Below, piece after piece: positions 56,105 to 64,000 of a stretch of 64,000 nucleotides of DNA. Location: positions 1,319,001 through 1,383,000 of the forward strand of contig NC_089463.1 in NCBI RefSeq assembly GCF_029203305.1, given 5' to 3'. A program made the position numbers and the translations under genes. The notes beneath the pieces were generated by a model, which had not been told where the DNA came from, did not search any database, and saw nothing but the letters and a program-made list of their open reading frames with translations. The first letter of the stretch is position 1; every line of letters begins with the position of its first letter. Origin of the DNA: Yamadazyma tenuis. Lineage: Eukaryota; Ascomycota; Pichiomycetes; Serinales; Debaryomycetaceae.

Positions 56105-56797
56105 TTACATAGCTTCCAATTGCTGGCTGATTTCTTCCAATTCGGACTTGGAAGAGTTGTACTTTTCAAGTAGTTCTTCGTACCTCTTTTCCAGTTCTTC
56201 CTTTTCAGATTCCAAGGAAGCAACCTTTCTTTCCAATTGCTCAGCTTTTATGTCGGTTTCTCTCAACTTCTCGGTGGTTATCTTCAAGTTCTTGTCGGCT
56301 TCTTCCAACTCTTCTTCTAATTGTTGGTTCTTCTTGGTATAGTTGTCATTAGAAGACTTCAAGTTGTGGGATTCGTCGGCAGTTTGCTTGACTTCACCAA
56401 TTTGCGATTCCAATTTCTCAACTTCTTCCTCCAACACTTGGTTCTTTCTGGTCAAGGCTTGAACTTGGTGATCCTTCTCCAAAGAATCCTGTTCCAATTC
56501 CTTAACCTTGTCTCCCAATTCGTCGGCCTTTTCTTGCCACTTTTCGGCATCCAACTTCAAGTTGTTGATTTTCTACATCATTTGTTAGTAAATTCTGTCA
56601 TTCAACTGGCAGTCAAACAGTTCATGATAAAAATTCAAAGTGCCCCCCGCAGGCGTGACGTGACGGTAATAGTGGACACCATTAACCCACTATCAACCCT
56701 GAAGCTACCGATCAATTGATCTCGTCACACAATGAAAGTCACATGACCTCATGACTGGATATCGGAGATGTATGCATACTTCTTTTAATTTATCCAT
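56105..56797 (-). CDS. TPM1: Tropomyosin, with a six-codon first exon
   Basis: A 161-residue tropomyosin that coats formin-made actin cables. The gene is spliced: exon 1 at 56797-56780 encodes MDKLKE, the intron at 56779-56573 (207 nt) has donor GTATGC, branch TTTACTAAC and acceptor TGTAG, and exon 2 at 56572-56105 continues KINNLKLDAEKWQEK. The joined N-terminus matches the yeast start MDKIREKLSNLKLEAE. The whole chain is a heptad coiled coil (NYTKKNQQLEEELEEADKNL), with no break. Its length equals that of yeast Tpm2 (161), while Tpm1 has 199, so this may be the only or the short-form tropomyosin; the symbol is provisional. Confidence 0.95.
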
Positions 56798-57218
56798 GGT
56801 GATAGTTTTGTTAGTGTAGTAAAAAGAACAGATACAAAATTTTCCTTGTAGCGTTGTGTTTACAAAATTAATCCACTTGACGAAAACAAACTATCCTGAT
56901 ACGGCAGGGGTCACTCTTTCCCTGTCCAAACAGGAATTTCTGCCCAAACCCCTCCGGATTCGCGAGAAAACTCAGGTTTCGCGAGCATTCCTCGCGGATG
57001 CTGAATCGGGAAATTGCAGCCAGCCATTACTCAATTTTCCACCACAACCAAAGACTAACATGTTACCCATGGCTGGTTCTTCCTCCTTCAATTCCCCATT
57101 TTGGTGCCCTTGCCGATCAAGGACAGCTAGACGATTTGGGCGGCTCAAATGTCAAATTCTTCCCATTATATACCCCTAGTAGCCCTTCACTCGTTGAATT
57201 TTCACCTACATCCTTTCC
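56798..57218. promoter_or_regulatory. Divergent promoter between tropomyosin and the Ser-rich gene
   Basis: This 421-bp region contains three TCGCG-containing sites within about 45 bp: TTCGCGAG at 56959-56966, TTTCGCGAG from 56977, and CTCGCGG near 56991. TTTCGCG is the reverse of CGCGAAA, an SBF/MBF-type cell-cycle element. The part from 57060 to 57218 has coding-like frames (see the next gene) and may belong to its N-terminus. No RNA gene is seen. Confidence 0.4.
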
Positions 57219-59771
57219 ATGCTGTTGCTTCCTTCATCTCTGAGCTCGTTCCAGACAGCGACATCGAATTTGTCGTACTCACCACGTAACTCCTTGGACC
57301 CCCGGCGTAGTGGTGAACGACTTTTGTACAAAACCCACTCATCGTTGCCACCTGCCGATGAGTCTTCTGCCAATGCTTCCACACCAATAAGAGACCATAA
57401 AAGACTGGTTTCTAATCCATTCGAGGTGCTTTATCGTGGTAATGATTCATCCTACCCTTCTCAGGATCCAAAATCTTTTCTTACTCCCCAACAGAACTCG
57501 AATCCTCAATTCCAGAAGCAGACTCCGATAAATCTATATACACCCAAAAACGTATACACGCCAGAACACATCATTTCTCCAACCAACGGGGTCCGACGCC
57601 CAATCACAGATATTCCTCCGGTTATTACTATGATTGATCAGGAGGAATTGAAAAGATCGAATTCGGTTATTTCTCGGGAAGCCTCGTTGAGGAATCGGTT
57701 CAATATCGCAAGAAGAAATAAAATGATCAATAAGAAATCCCTTGATATCAACGGTTCCACATTTGATAGCGATTCCATCTATGACTCAGAAAATAAGAAA
57801 TACCCCCAAAAAAAGAAGCCATGGAACCGAAAAATTCAGTTTATGTTCCCTGTAAAAAGAAGAACTTCCTTAAAGCAGAAGTCTGCATATCAATTATTAA
57901 GAAGTTACAGAGCCAAAAGAGCTAACTTTCAAACCAAAGAGGAGCTTGAGCAGTTCTTAAACCAAACCAATGCCTCAAAACTTATGAAGGAACTACTTCC
58001 GACTCAAATGAAGCTTTTCAACTATTCCAATGCAGGCTTATTGACGAGAAAACCATTGTTGGACAAGAAGACCAGATATTTCAATATTAATAACAACAAT
58101 GTCTTTACCATTGTTCCTCCATCAATCCGCCGGGCGAATCATTCCTTACCTTTCCAAGACTACCGAAAGAGTGGGATTTCAAATCAATCCGACCATAAGG
58201 AATTCAGTTTAGTGGATGCTATTTATAACCAATACAGGTCCCGAGTACATGCCGGACAGTACAATATACCTCCTAAGTTCTCTGAGTTCTTCCCTGAAGA
58301 GCTCGATAAGAACATAATAAGTGCTTCCGATATTGATCATATGAATAGAAAAGCGTTGTTTGAAGTTTTATTGAGAAGAACTTTGGCTGCAAAAATTGAA
58401 TACCGCTTGCAACAGAATAGAGAAATGGAAAGTACCGAATATCAGAAAAAGGAATCATCCTCTTCTGATGGATCGAGCTCAAAGTCCAGCGACGATGATA
58501 ATGACCACATCAGACACAGCCACGTTCCCAAATTAGTCCATACTGATTCAGAAGATTCTCCTGATGATAGTTCAATTAATACCGATGATTTGATGGAACA
58601 AAATGCCTCTTTGTTCTCCGGGTTATTGCCTTCTCCCCAGATCAGTTATAAGTCGAATATTTTTGGCAGCGATTTCAAACTTCAATCAATCGAAGACTTT
58701 GACGATGATGACATGAGTTCAAAGGCCAGAAGACATGATAATAAACTGAGACGAACCGCCTCCACAAATGATCTATTACACTTGGTCAGACATACCACGC
58801 CAACACAAGACCCTGATCCAGCTTCCTCCCCCTTCAACATCACTGCCTTCAACCTCAAAAAATATTCTCGGGAATCTCGTAGCGTCAAACGAGATGAAGA
58901 GTTAAGTGTTCTAGAAAAAGCTCTAGGAAAACCTAGATTCACCTACCAGTTAGTCCCTATGAACCGATCCGTGGAAACCTTCTCATCTTCTTCGGAATCC
59001 GGTATGCTTTCAAGAACTCCTCCGGTAGAGTTGAGCAGAAACAACTCTCTTAAATCCTTCAGGTCCAATAGTGTGGTACTTCGCAGGACCTCAAAGAATG
59101 TGGGTTCCAACTCCGGTAGTGGGGGGAAAAGGGACAGTACTTCCACTGCAATAACATCAACACCTACAGATAGTACCAAGAGACACAGCAACACACAATC
59201 CAGCGATAGCACCAAAAGACACAGTAATACTCAATCCACTACTAGCACTTCAATTTTTCAAGATTTGGACGATTTGTCTTGTCAGTTGACTTCATTCATC
59301 GAAGACCCCGAACCTGAAAAACATGAGCAGCATCGTTTCGTACACAAAAATGTCATTACTTCTGATCACCCCTTATACACGTTTCAACATTCAGAACAAG
59401 CAAACTTATCCAATCAAAATATCTTAGAAACCATCAAACTATCGGATCCTTCAAATGAACTTACTATTGAATCTCCCACCACACAACCAACCCCCAAAAA
59501 AGTGAACTACCCACAAGAAGTAAATTCCATGAAAGGATCGATATCAGTAATTGATTCTGAAACCTCGACAAGTTATTCACACACCAGATATCAGCCCCAA
59601 TCTTTCGGTCACAACTACAACCTCCGTTCAATCAATGCAACCGCTGGTAAAGTGTTAAGAAGAGATGATAGCATGTCTACCCGAACTGGTGTCACTTTTG
59701 GTGGAGTAGAAGGTAGGCTCTCTCCCACCAAGCAACTCTTTGAGTTCCAACAGCATAAAGATACCGAGTAG
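57219..59771 (+). CDS. Large Ser/Asn-rich protein of unknown function
   Basis: An 850-residue, mostly disordered protein rich in Ser, Asn and Asp. Two parts look folded: about residues 200-275 (KPWNRKIQFMFPVKRRTSLK, YQLLRSYRAKRANFQTKEELE) and about 335-400 (FSLVDAIYNQYRSRVHAGQY, PPKFSEFFPEELDKN, NRKALFEVLLRRTLAAKIEYRL). The rest contains many SP/TP sites, fitting regulation by cyclin-dependent or MAP kinases. A 12-residue unit (DSTKRHSNTQSS) is repeated in tandem at 59169-59240. The start at 57219 is the first ATG of the frame, but coding-like sequence upstream in another frame leaves the N-terminus uncertain. SBF-like sites upstream and the composition suggest a cell-cycle or polarity protein; I do not recognise it. 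Confidence 0.75.
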   Translation: MLLLPSSLSSFQTATSNLSYSPRNSLDPRRSGERLLYKTHSSLPPADESSANASTPIRDHKRLVSNPFEVLYRGNDSSYPSQDPKSFLTPQQNSNPQFQKQTPINLYTPKNVYTPEHIISPTNGVRRPITDIPPVITMIDQEELKRSNSVISREASLRNRFNIARRNKMINKKSLDINGSTFDSDSIYDSENKKYPQKKKPWNRKIQFMFPVKRRTSLKQKSAYQLLRSYRAKRANFQTKEELEQFLNQTNASKLMKELLPTQMKLFNYSNAGLLTRKPLLDKKTRYFNINNNNVFTIVPPSIRRANHSLPFQDYRKSGISNQSDHKEFSLVDAIYNQYRSRVHAGQYNIPPKFSEFFPEELDKNIISASDIDHMNRKALFEVLLRRTLAAKIEYRLQQNREMESTEYQKKESSSSDGSSSKSSDDDNDHIRHSHVPKLVHTDSEDSPDDSSINTDDLMEQNASLFSGLLPSPQISYKSNIFGSDFKLQSIEDFDDDDMSSKARRHDNKLRRTASTNDLLHLVRHTTPTQDPDPASSPFNITAFNLKKYSRESRSVKRDEELSVLEKALGKPRFTYQLVPMNRSVETFSSSSESGMLSRTPPVELSRNNSLKSFRSNSVVLRRTSKNVGSNSGSGGKRDSTSTAITSTPTDSTKRHSNTQSSDSTKRHSNTQSTTSTSIFQDLDDLSCQLTSFIEDPEPEKHEQHRFVHKNVITSDHPLYTFQHSEQANLSNQNILETIKLSDPSNELTIESPTTQPTPKKVNYPQEVNSMKGSISVIDSETSTSYSHTRYQPQSFGHNYNLRSINATAGKVLRRDDSMSTRTGVTFGGVEGRLSPTKQLFEFQQHKDTE
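59169..59240 (+). repeat. 36-nt in-frame tandem repeat, two copies
   Basis: Two 36-nt units at 59169-59204 and 59205-59240 encode DSTKRHSNTQSS and DSTKRHSNTQST. They differ mainly at third codon positions, which points to an older duplication under protein-level constraint. Confidence 0.8.
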
Positions 59772-59835
59772 CCTTCCATATATGCATTCCCTTGTAAACT
59801 ATTTGTATATTATATGATACATCATAACTGATTAG

Positions 59836-59920
59836 ATGCTTTCTCAACTAATTTCCCTATACTACATATTAAATCAGATGCTTTTCAACTAACTTATTTG
59901 TATATTACATATTAAATCAA
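59836..59920. repeat. Imperfect tandem duplication in a 3' spacer
   Basis: Unit 1 (59836-59877) and unit 2 (59878-59920) both start GATGCTTT, share CAACTAA in the middle and end ACATATTAAATCA. They lie between two convergent genes, so they may shape the terminators, but no function is shown. Confidence 0.75.
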
Positions 59921-59957
59921 ACCAATACAAACCCCCATAAACCATAACTCGGGTCGC

Positions 59958-61319
59958 TCAGTGCTTGAACGACTCACACCGAGGGATAATGTACATTTTA
60001 GTTCTCTTGGCAATCTCACGATCACTAAGTTTGGACTCACCGGCTCCAGGATCCAAGATGTTGAGTAAAGGCAAGGGAAACCTGCTGTCCCTCACACCTT
60101 CCAAAACCGTAAAAAAATCGTTGATGGTGATGAGATTACTTTCATGGAGAGCCATCAATTTGGTGAACCAAGGCCGGTCCTTCTGGTAGGTTTGAGGATC
60201 ATTCGCTCCTGGGACTCCCTGGGGACTGTGAAATTCTGCGATGCCAGTGCTCGACAAATCTCCTTCGAAATCACCGTGTAGGCTTCTTTTCTCCATTGAA
60301 ACATCATGTGAGGATAAGTCAGGCACCTGGTTGGAAGCAGTATGGCCATGGCCATGGTGCTGGTTGTGCGACTGCGACACCAACTGTTGATACAGATTGG
60401 GGTGTGTGTGATTGTGCTGAAGTTGAATATGGGGTTGATGGTGGTCCACGCTCAGGCCCGCGAGATGAGATATATGGTCTGCATTATTCGGGTGGTCATG
60501 GCCATTTGAGTTTGTGGTAGAAGCCGAGAACTGGTTGTACCCCAATGATACGACGCTGGTAGAGGAGTTGTCGCTGGCGGGAATGGAGCTCGAGCCGTTA
60601 TACTTATCGGGTGTTCTTTTAGCTCTTATCATCTGCAACGGCTTTTGATAATCTGTGTTGAAACCCTCGTATTTGAACTTGGGAATGTCGTTATAGATAC
60701 TCCCAAACCCTTCCATGTACAGCGGATCTGAATCTATCAACATAGGCAACACTTCATTGTGATAGTCAGACATGTACAGAAAATTATCCGAAAGGAAGAA
60801 ATCATTCACCACTACATTCCCCTTTGGAAATTTTTCCACCAGTGGTAACGGCAACGACTCTCCATAGATTATGGACTTGATGATGCTCTCATCGGTTATT
60901 ACTGTGTTGTCTGCCGTGACAATGATCTGAAAACTTCCCAAGTTTGGATTCCATTTGAATGAGTAGCCCACGTTTGGGTCTGCATTTTTACTATGCAACA
61001 TCAAAGTATACCACAATTTGTACCGGTTGTGGATCACATGAATCAAATGCTGCTGACATGAGTACTTGGTGTACGTGGCATACACGGTTTCAGGGTTGGC
61101 GATTCTGAGTTGGTTACATATGTATGCCCATGCCTTTTTGTTCAATTGAGGTCTTTCCTCTTTGGCATAACTGTGAACCACATCTGATAAGAGCTTGATC
61201 AAGAACTGATCCATTTTCGGCGACCATCTCTTGTACTTGGCGGCTTTGGACTTCAAATCGTAGGGTGTAAACTTGATGGACTTTCCATGCATTTTTGCAT
61301 GCAGGGGGTTTGCGTTCAT
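59958..61319 (-). CDS. Myb/SANT-like DNA-binding protein with His-rich region
   Basis: A 453-residue probable DNA-binding protein. The ATG at 61319 is used; upstream there is only GTG. Residues about 28-135 match the Myb/SANT-like domain found in transposon-derived proteins: RWSPKMDQFLIKLLSDVV, LNKKAWAYICNQL, HVIHNRYKLWYTLMLHSKN, then FKWNPNLGSFQIIVTAD. The Trp spacing and the NRYxxLW helix are typical. Residues about 290-330 are very rich in His (QLQHNHTHPNLY, NQHHGHGH), which might bind metal or mediate interactions. A conserved-looking helix (WFTKLMALHESNLITINDFF) lies near the C-terminus. Target genes are unknown. Confidence 0.75.
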   Translation of the reverse strand: MNANPLHAKMHGKSIKFTPYDLKSKAAKYKRWSPKMDQFLIKLLSDVVHSYAKEERPQLNKKAWAYICNQLRIANPETVYATYTKYSCQQHLIHVIHNRYKLWYTLMLHSKNADPNVGYSFKWNPNLGSFQIIVTADNTVITDESIIKSIIYGESLPLPLVEKFPKGNVVVNDFFLSDNFLYMSDYHNEVLPMLIDSDPLYMEGFGSIYNDIPKFKYEGFNTDYQKPLQMIRAKRTPDKYNGSSSIPASDNSSTSVVSLGYNQFSASTTNSNGHDHPNNADHISHLAGLSVDHHQPHIQLQHNHTHPNLYQQLVSQSHNQHHGHGHTASNQVPDLSSHDVSMEKRSLHGDFEGDLSSTGIAEFHSPQGVPGANDPQTYQKDRPWFTKLMALHESNLITINDFFTVLEGVRDSRFPLPLLNILDPGAGESKLSDREIAKRTKMYIIPRCESFKH

Positions 61320-61543
61320 CCTATGAGGAAAGTTGACACGCAAATAGTATGTGACAGATGTGTGTGTTAGCGTGCTGGCTATTGAATGATTGGCAACCAC
61401 GTCTATTACAATATTATTGCGGTATTCTTAGTTCTATGATCTAAATTGTAAAAAAAATATCTCAACCTGCAATTTGCGCTGGCCTTTCGCGAGCATGATT
61501 TTGTGTATATTGTGGGGCTGAAACACTACCAATATGGCTAGTT

Positions 61544-64000
61544 CTACGAACCGTTGAACCGGTGCAAAAATCTCCCACTTCCAACTCGTTTCCCAGACTT
61601 AGGGTCAGCAATGGCATCGATGTTGGTGAAATAATCCTTTTTGTCAGACTGACTTTGGGCATAACTAAGAAGCCTGTCAGACTTTGACTGCGAATTATCT
61701 GAACTCTTTCCAATCACTCGGTGGAATGATATGTCATCAGTCTGGTACAAGGACGAGGCCGCCGATTCCCGTAGTTTGCGGTTCAAGAGATGCTCCCCGT
61801 GTGACTCCTGAATACGGTTGTATTTGTCGAGCATTTCGTATACTCTTTTCCGCTTGATAGAGAGTTGTTGGCTGACAGGCGTAGAATTTGAGGCATTGGA
61901 AGGACCTGGGGTAGAAATTGGAGTGGAAGTTGTTCCACCTGCAAGTAAAGACGCGTTCAAATGGTTGACCGCGGATACAGAAGACAACCGGTTGTGTAAT
62001 GTTGTGTAAGTGGAGGATTGGGGGAGAATCATCAACAATCCATATAATGTTTTGTAGAGGTATGGATTTTTCTCTGGTTCCAACAATTGTAGCCTCAATT
62101 TGAGGAAAATTGGAGACTCTAAGAGTTGAACCAAAATATCCAATTGGGTTAAAAGTTGGTAGGTTACTTCCAGTTCAGCTATGCTTTTAATAATCAAAAA
62201 TGCAAGGTCATAATTTGCAGTCAAAAGACAGATTGATAAGGCACTTGCAGAGTTATGACTCCAACTTTGAAACAACGTTGAAAATAATGTCCAGTCTTCC
62301 AACTTGTACACGTCAAGATTCTTAAGTTTCTTTCTGAACTTTGTCAACTCAGGGGTGGTCAAAAGGATATTATTCAAGGTGACCACAATCATGTTTAAAA
62401 ACTCATGGTTCACGTCTTCCAAAGATGTCAATACTTCAGATATGGTCTTAAAAATCTTTTCTGAATCCAAGGTAACACATAACTTCCGAATGATAAATTC
62501 CACCTTACTTCGGGTTAATGTAGACAGACCAGCAACTCTTGTTCTAGAGTTGGGGCTATCGAGGTTAATGTCTTGCACTTCCTTTTCAAAAAATAGTATC
62601 AACTTCACCATGAAATCTTTGAAAAAATCTTGATTTGTTTCTGAAATCTTTGATAATAATTGCAACACCTTCAGGATAACTTCATTACTAGAATCGGTTG
62701 CCGATTGAAGTAAGGCAGTAAGATCGAACGTTGTACCATCTCCTTCTACATCCACGAAGCTAGCTGGTTCTCTTGAATACAAGAAAATCAACCAATCTAA
62801 CAGGGTCACTCGAGCCAACTCGTTGGTTGATGTTAAGCATTGACGCATGATATTGTGCAAAGTTTTCGAAAGTTGGAACTCAATGAACTCCTCGTATACT
62901 TCTTTGTTTAATCCCAATACCAAGTTTTCGTCGACTTCAATGAAGGTGTCATTCGACTCATTGAGATCTTCAAGAATATTTTTGTCGTCTTGGGTCGCTT
63001 CCTTTGACTTATATTCTTGTTTCCGGGCCATATCGCTCAATTTTATGAAGAATGACTGCAATGCCAAGTTAAACTTAAGAAATTGGTTTCTTAATTCAAA
63101 GTCTTTGTTGTTATCAGCCACTGACAAGTTTTGTATGTTAACATTAACACAGTCAGGGAAAAAATTGGTGAAACTGATTGGAGTGATTTGAATAACCTCG
63201 AGTAACCATTTAAGGACGATAACTTGGACCTCCAATGTAATTTCATGTCCGTCTCCAGATAAGTCATTATGTTTTTCTGTCTTTTCTGGTTGCAAGAATG
63301 ATAATAAAACAGCGATAGTCTTATCGTAATCGATGAAAATATTCTGACCTTCTAGGAATTCTTCTTCAATTTCATCCACCTCTGGTAGGATATTTTTCTT
63401 CCCTTCAACAATACTGGAGGCAAGGTTTTGTTCAGAGCTCTCTTTGGTTTCTTCTGATTGGATTGACTCTCTTTCATTCTGTGGTTCGTCTTTCAAAGTA
63501 ATTTCTTTAACCTCCTTGGTCAACAAACTCTCTATGTCTTGCATCTGCTCTTGGCCCGAGTTGATTTCTTTATCTTGGTCCTTTTGATCTTCATAAGCTT
63601 TCTCATCCCCTATTTTATCTTTGTTTTGGCCAGCCTCTCCATTAGCATTATTGTTCTCTAAATCAGAAACCTTTTCTCCACTCTTTTCGTATTCATCATC
63701 TTTCTTGTTGTCATTAGCCTGGAGTTCTGTTTCCTTTGATGGCGAAGTCCTTTCTTTGGTGATTTCTCGTTTCCTTACCTCATATTTGACCTTTTGAATT
63801 GACTTTATTTCCTTCAAAAATACGTTCAAAATATTCTGAGTCTCGATTCTAACATCAGAAGGAGCACCATTTCTAAAGAAATTGATCAATGGCTCTAAGA
63901 AGTTCGGCAAGAATGTAATCAACTCCAATGAAGGGATGTCGTCAAACAATTCCAACCAACTGATCAAAAATTTTTTGGCAAACGGGTCAGTTATATACAT
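61544..64000 (-). CDS. VAC14: Vac14, scaffold of the Fab1 PI(3,5)P2 complex, C-terminal part
   Basis: At least 818 residues of Vac14, cut by the right edge. Vac14 is a HEAT-repeat scaffold on the vacuole that holds the lipid kinase Fab1 and phosphatase Fig4, controlling PI(3,5)P2 and vacuole size. FLISWLELFDDIPSLELITFLP and NFLEPLINFFRN with DVRIETQNILNVFL are family hallmarks near the visible start. A long acidic, Lys/Glu/Gln-rich insertion (about residues 85-220) interrupts the HEAT array and is longer than I expect for the family. The conserved C-terminal domain includes HNIMRQCLTSTNELARVTLLDWLIFLY. The ATG at the very edge is internal to the gene; the N-terminus lies outside the window. 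Confidence 0.92.
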   Translation of the reverse strand: MYITDPFAKKFLISWLELFDDIPSLELITFLPNFLEPLINFFRNGAPSDVRIETQNILNVFLKEIKSIQKVKYEVRKREITKERTSPSKETELQANDNKKDDEYEKSGEKVSDLENNNANGEAGQNKDKIGDEKAYEDQKDQDKEINSGQEQMQDIESLLTKEVKEITLKDEPQNERESIQSEETKESSEQNLASSIVEGKKNILPEVDEIEEEFLEGQNIFIDYDKTIAVLLSFLQPEKTEKHNDLSGDGHEITLEVQVIVLKWLLEVIQITPISFTNFFPDCVNVNIQNLSVADNNKDFELRNQFLKFNLALQSFFIKLSDMARKQEYKSKEATQDDKNILEDLNESNDTFIEVDENLVLGLNKEVYEEFIEFQLSKTLHNIMRQCLTSTNELARVTLLDWLIFLYSREPASFVDVEGDGTTFDLTALLQSATDSSNEVILKVLQLLSKISETNQDFFKDFMVKLILFFEKEVQDINLDSPNSRTRVAGLSTLTRSKVEFIIRKLCVTLDSEKIFKTISEVLTSLEDVNHEFLNMIVVTLNNILLTTPELTKFRKKLKNLDVYKLEDWTLFSTLFQSWSHNSASALSICLLTANYDLAFLIIKSIAELEVTYQLLTQLDILVQLLESPIFLKLRLQLLEPEKNPYLYKTLYGLLMILPQSSTYTTLHNRLSSVSAVNHLNASLLAGGTTSTPISTPGPSNASNSTPVSQQLSIKRKRVYEMLDKYNRIQESHGEHLLNRKLRESAASSLYQTDDISFHRVIGKSSDNSQSKSDRLLSYAQSQSDKKDYFTNIDAIADPKSGKRVGSGRFLHRFNGS

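Overview
The window is nuclear DNA of a budding yeast (Saccharomycotina), most likely a CTG-clade species close to Debaryomyces/Yamadazyma; the species cannot be named from sequence alone. The case rests on dense, mostly intronless genes on both strands, short introns with GTATG donors and TACTAAC-type branch points, orthologues of well-known yeast genes (OXP1, SGT2, DLD1, HCR1, ARD1, PNO1, VPS17, SOD2, DID2, OCT1, ELG1, SPT3, UGO1, VAC14), and some families absent from baker's yeast such as dynactin p62. A few CTG codons fall where other species carry polar or small residues, which fits Ser decoding but does not prove it.

Positions 1-8122 look like a nutrient-catabolism cluster: a 5-oxoprolinase cut by the left edge, a frameshifted fructosyl-amino-acid oxidase (Amadoriase) with a peroxisomal tail, an anion:cation symporter-type permease, and a second, full-length 5-oxoprolinase. 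A near-identical 15-bp element (GCGCATACrGTTTCC, r = A or G) occurs in the promoter of the first oxoprolinase and in the divergent oxidase/permease promoter, suggesting shared control. The likely chemistry is use of glycated glutamine/pyroglutamate or related compounds; this is inference.

Positions 8405-24347 carry housekeeping genes: VRL1 (VPS9-ankyrin-PX), SGT2, DLD1, a CENP-X/MHF2 histone-fold gene with an acidic insertion, dynactin p62, a secreted histidine phosphatase, HCR1, a SET-domain methyltransferase, thioredoxin and a rhodanese/tyrosine phosphatase. A 1.45-kb gap (24348-25797) holds a decayed Tc1/mariner transposase C-terminus and no intact gene.

Positions 25798-49356 hold an AHC1-like zinc-finger gene, an unknown gene that probably starts with a spliced mini-exon, TRS31, ARD1, PNO1, VPS17, SOD2, DID2, an orphan TPR gene, MIX23, a PDK1-type kinase (PKH), OCT1, an MDM31/32 gene, SPP2 and ELG1, the last with an MCB cell-cycle box.

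Positions 49416-64000 hold SPT3, TLG1, SDC1, UGO1, a small membrane protein, the mitochondrial S13 gene SWS2 (53-nt intron), a multi-pass membrane protein, tropomyosin (six-codon first exon, 207-nt intron), a large Ser-rich protein, a Myb/SANT-like His-rich protein, and VAC14 cut by the right edge. Membrane-traffic genes (VRL1, TRS31, VPS17, DID2, TLG1, VAC14) and mitochondrial genes (DLD1, SOD2, MIX23, OCT1, MDM31, UGO1, SWS2) are numerous but scattered, as expected for yeast gene order.
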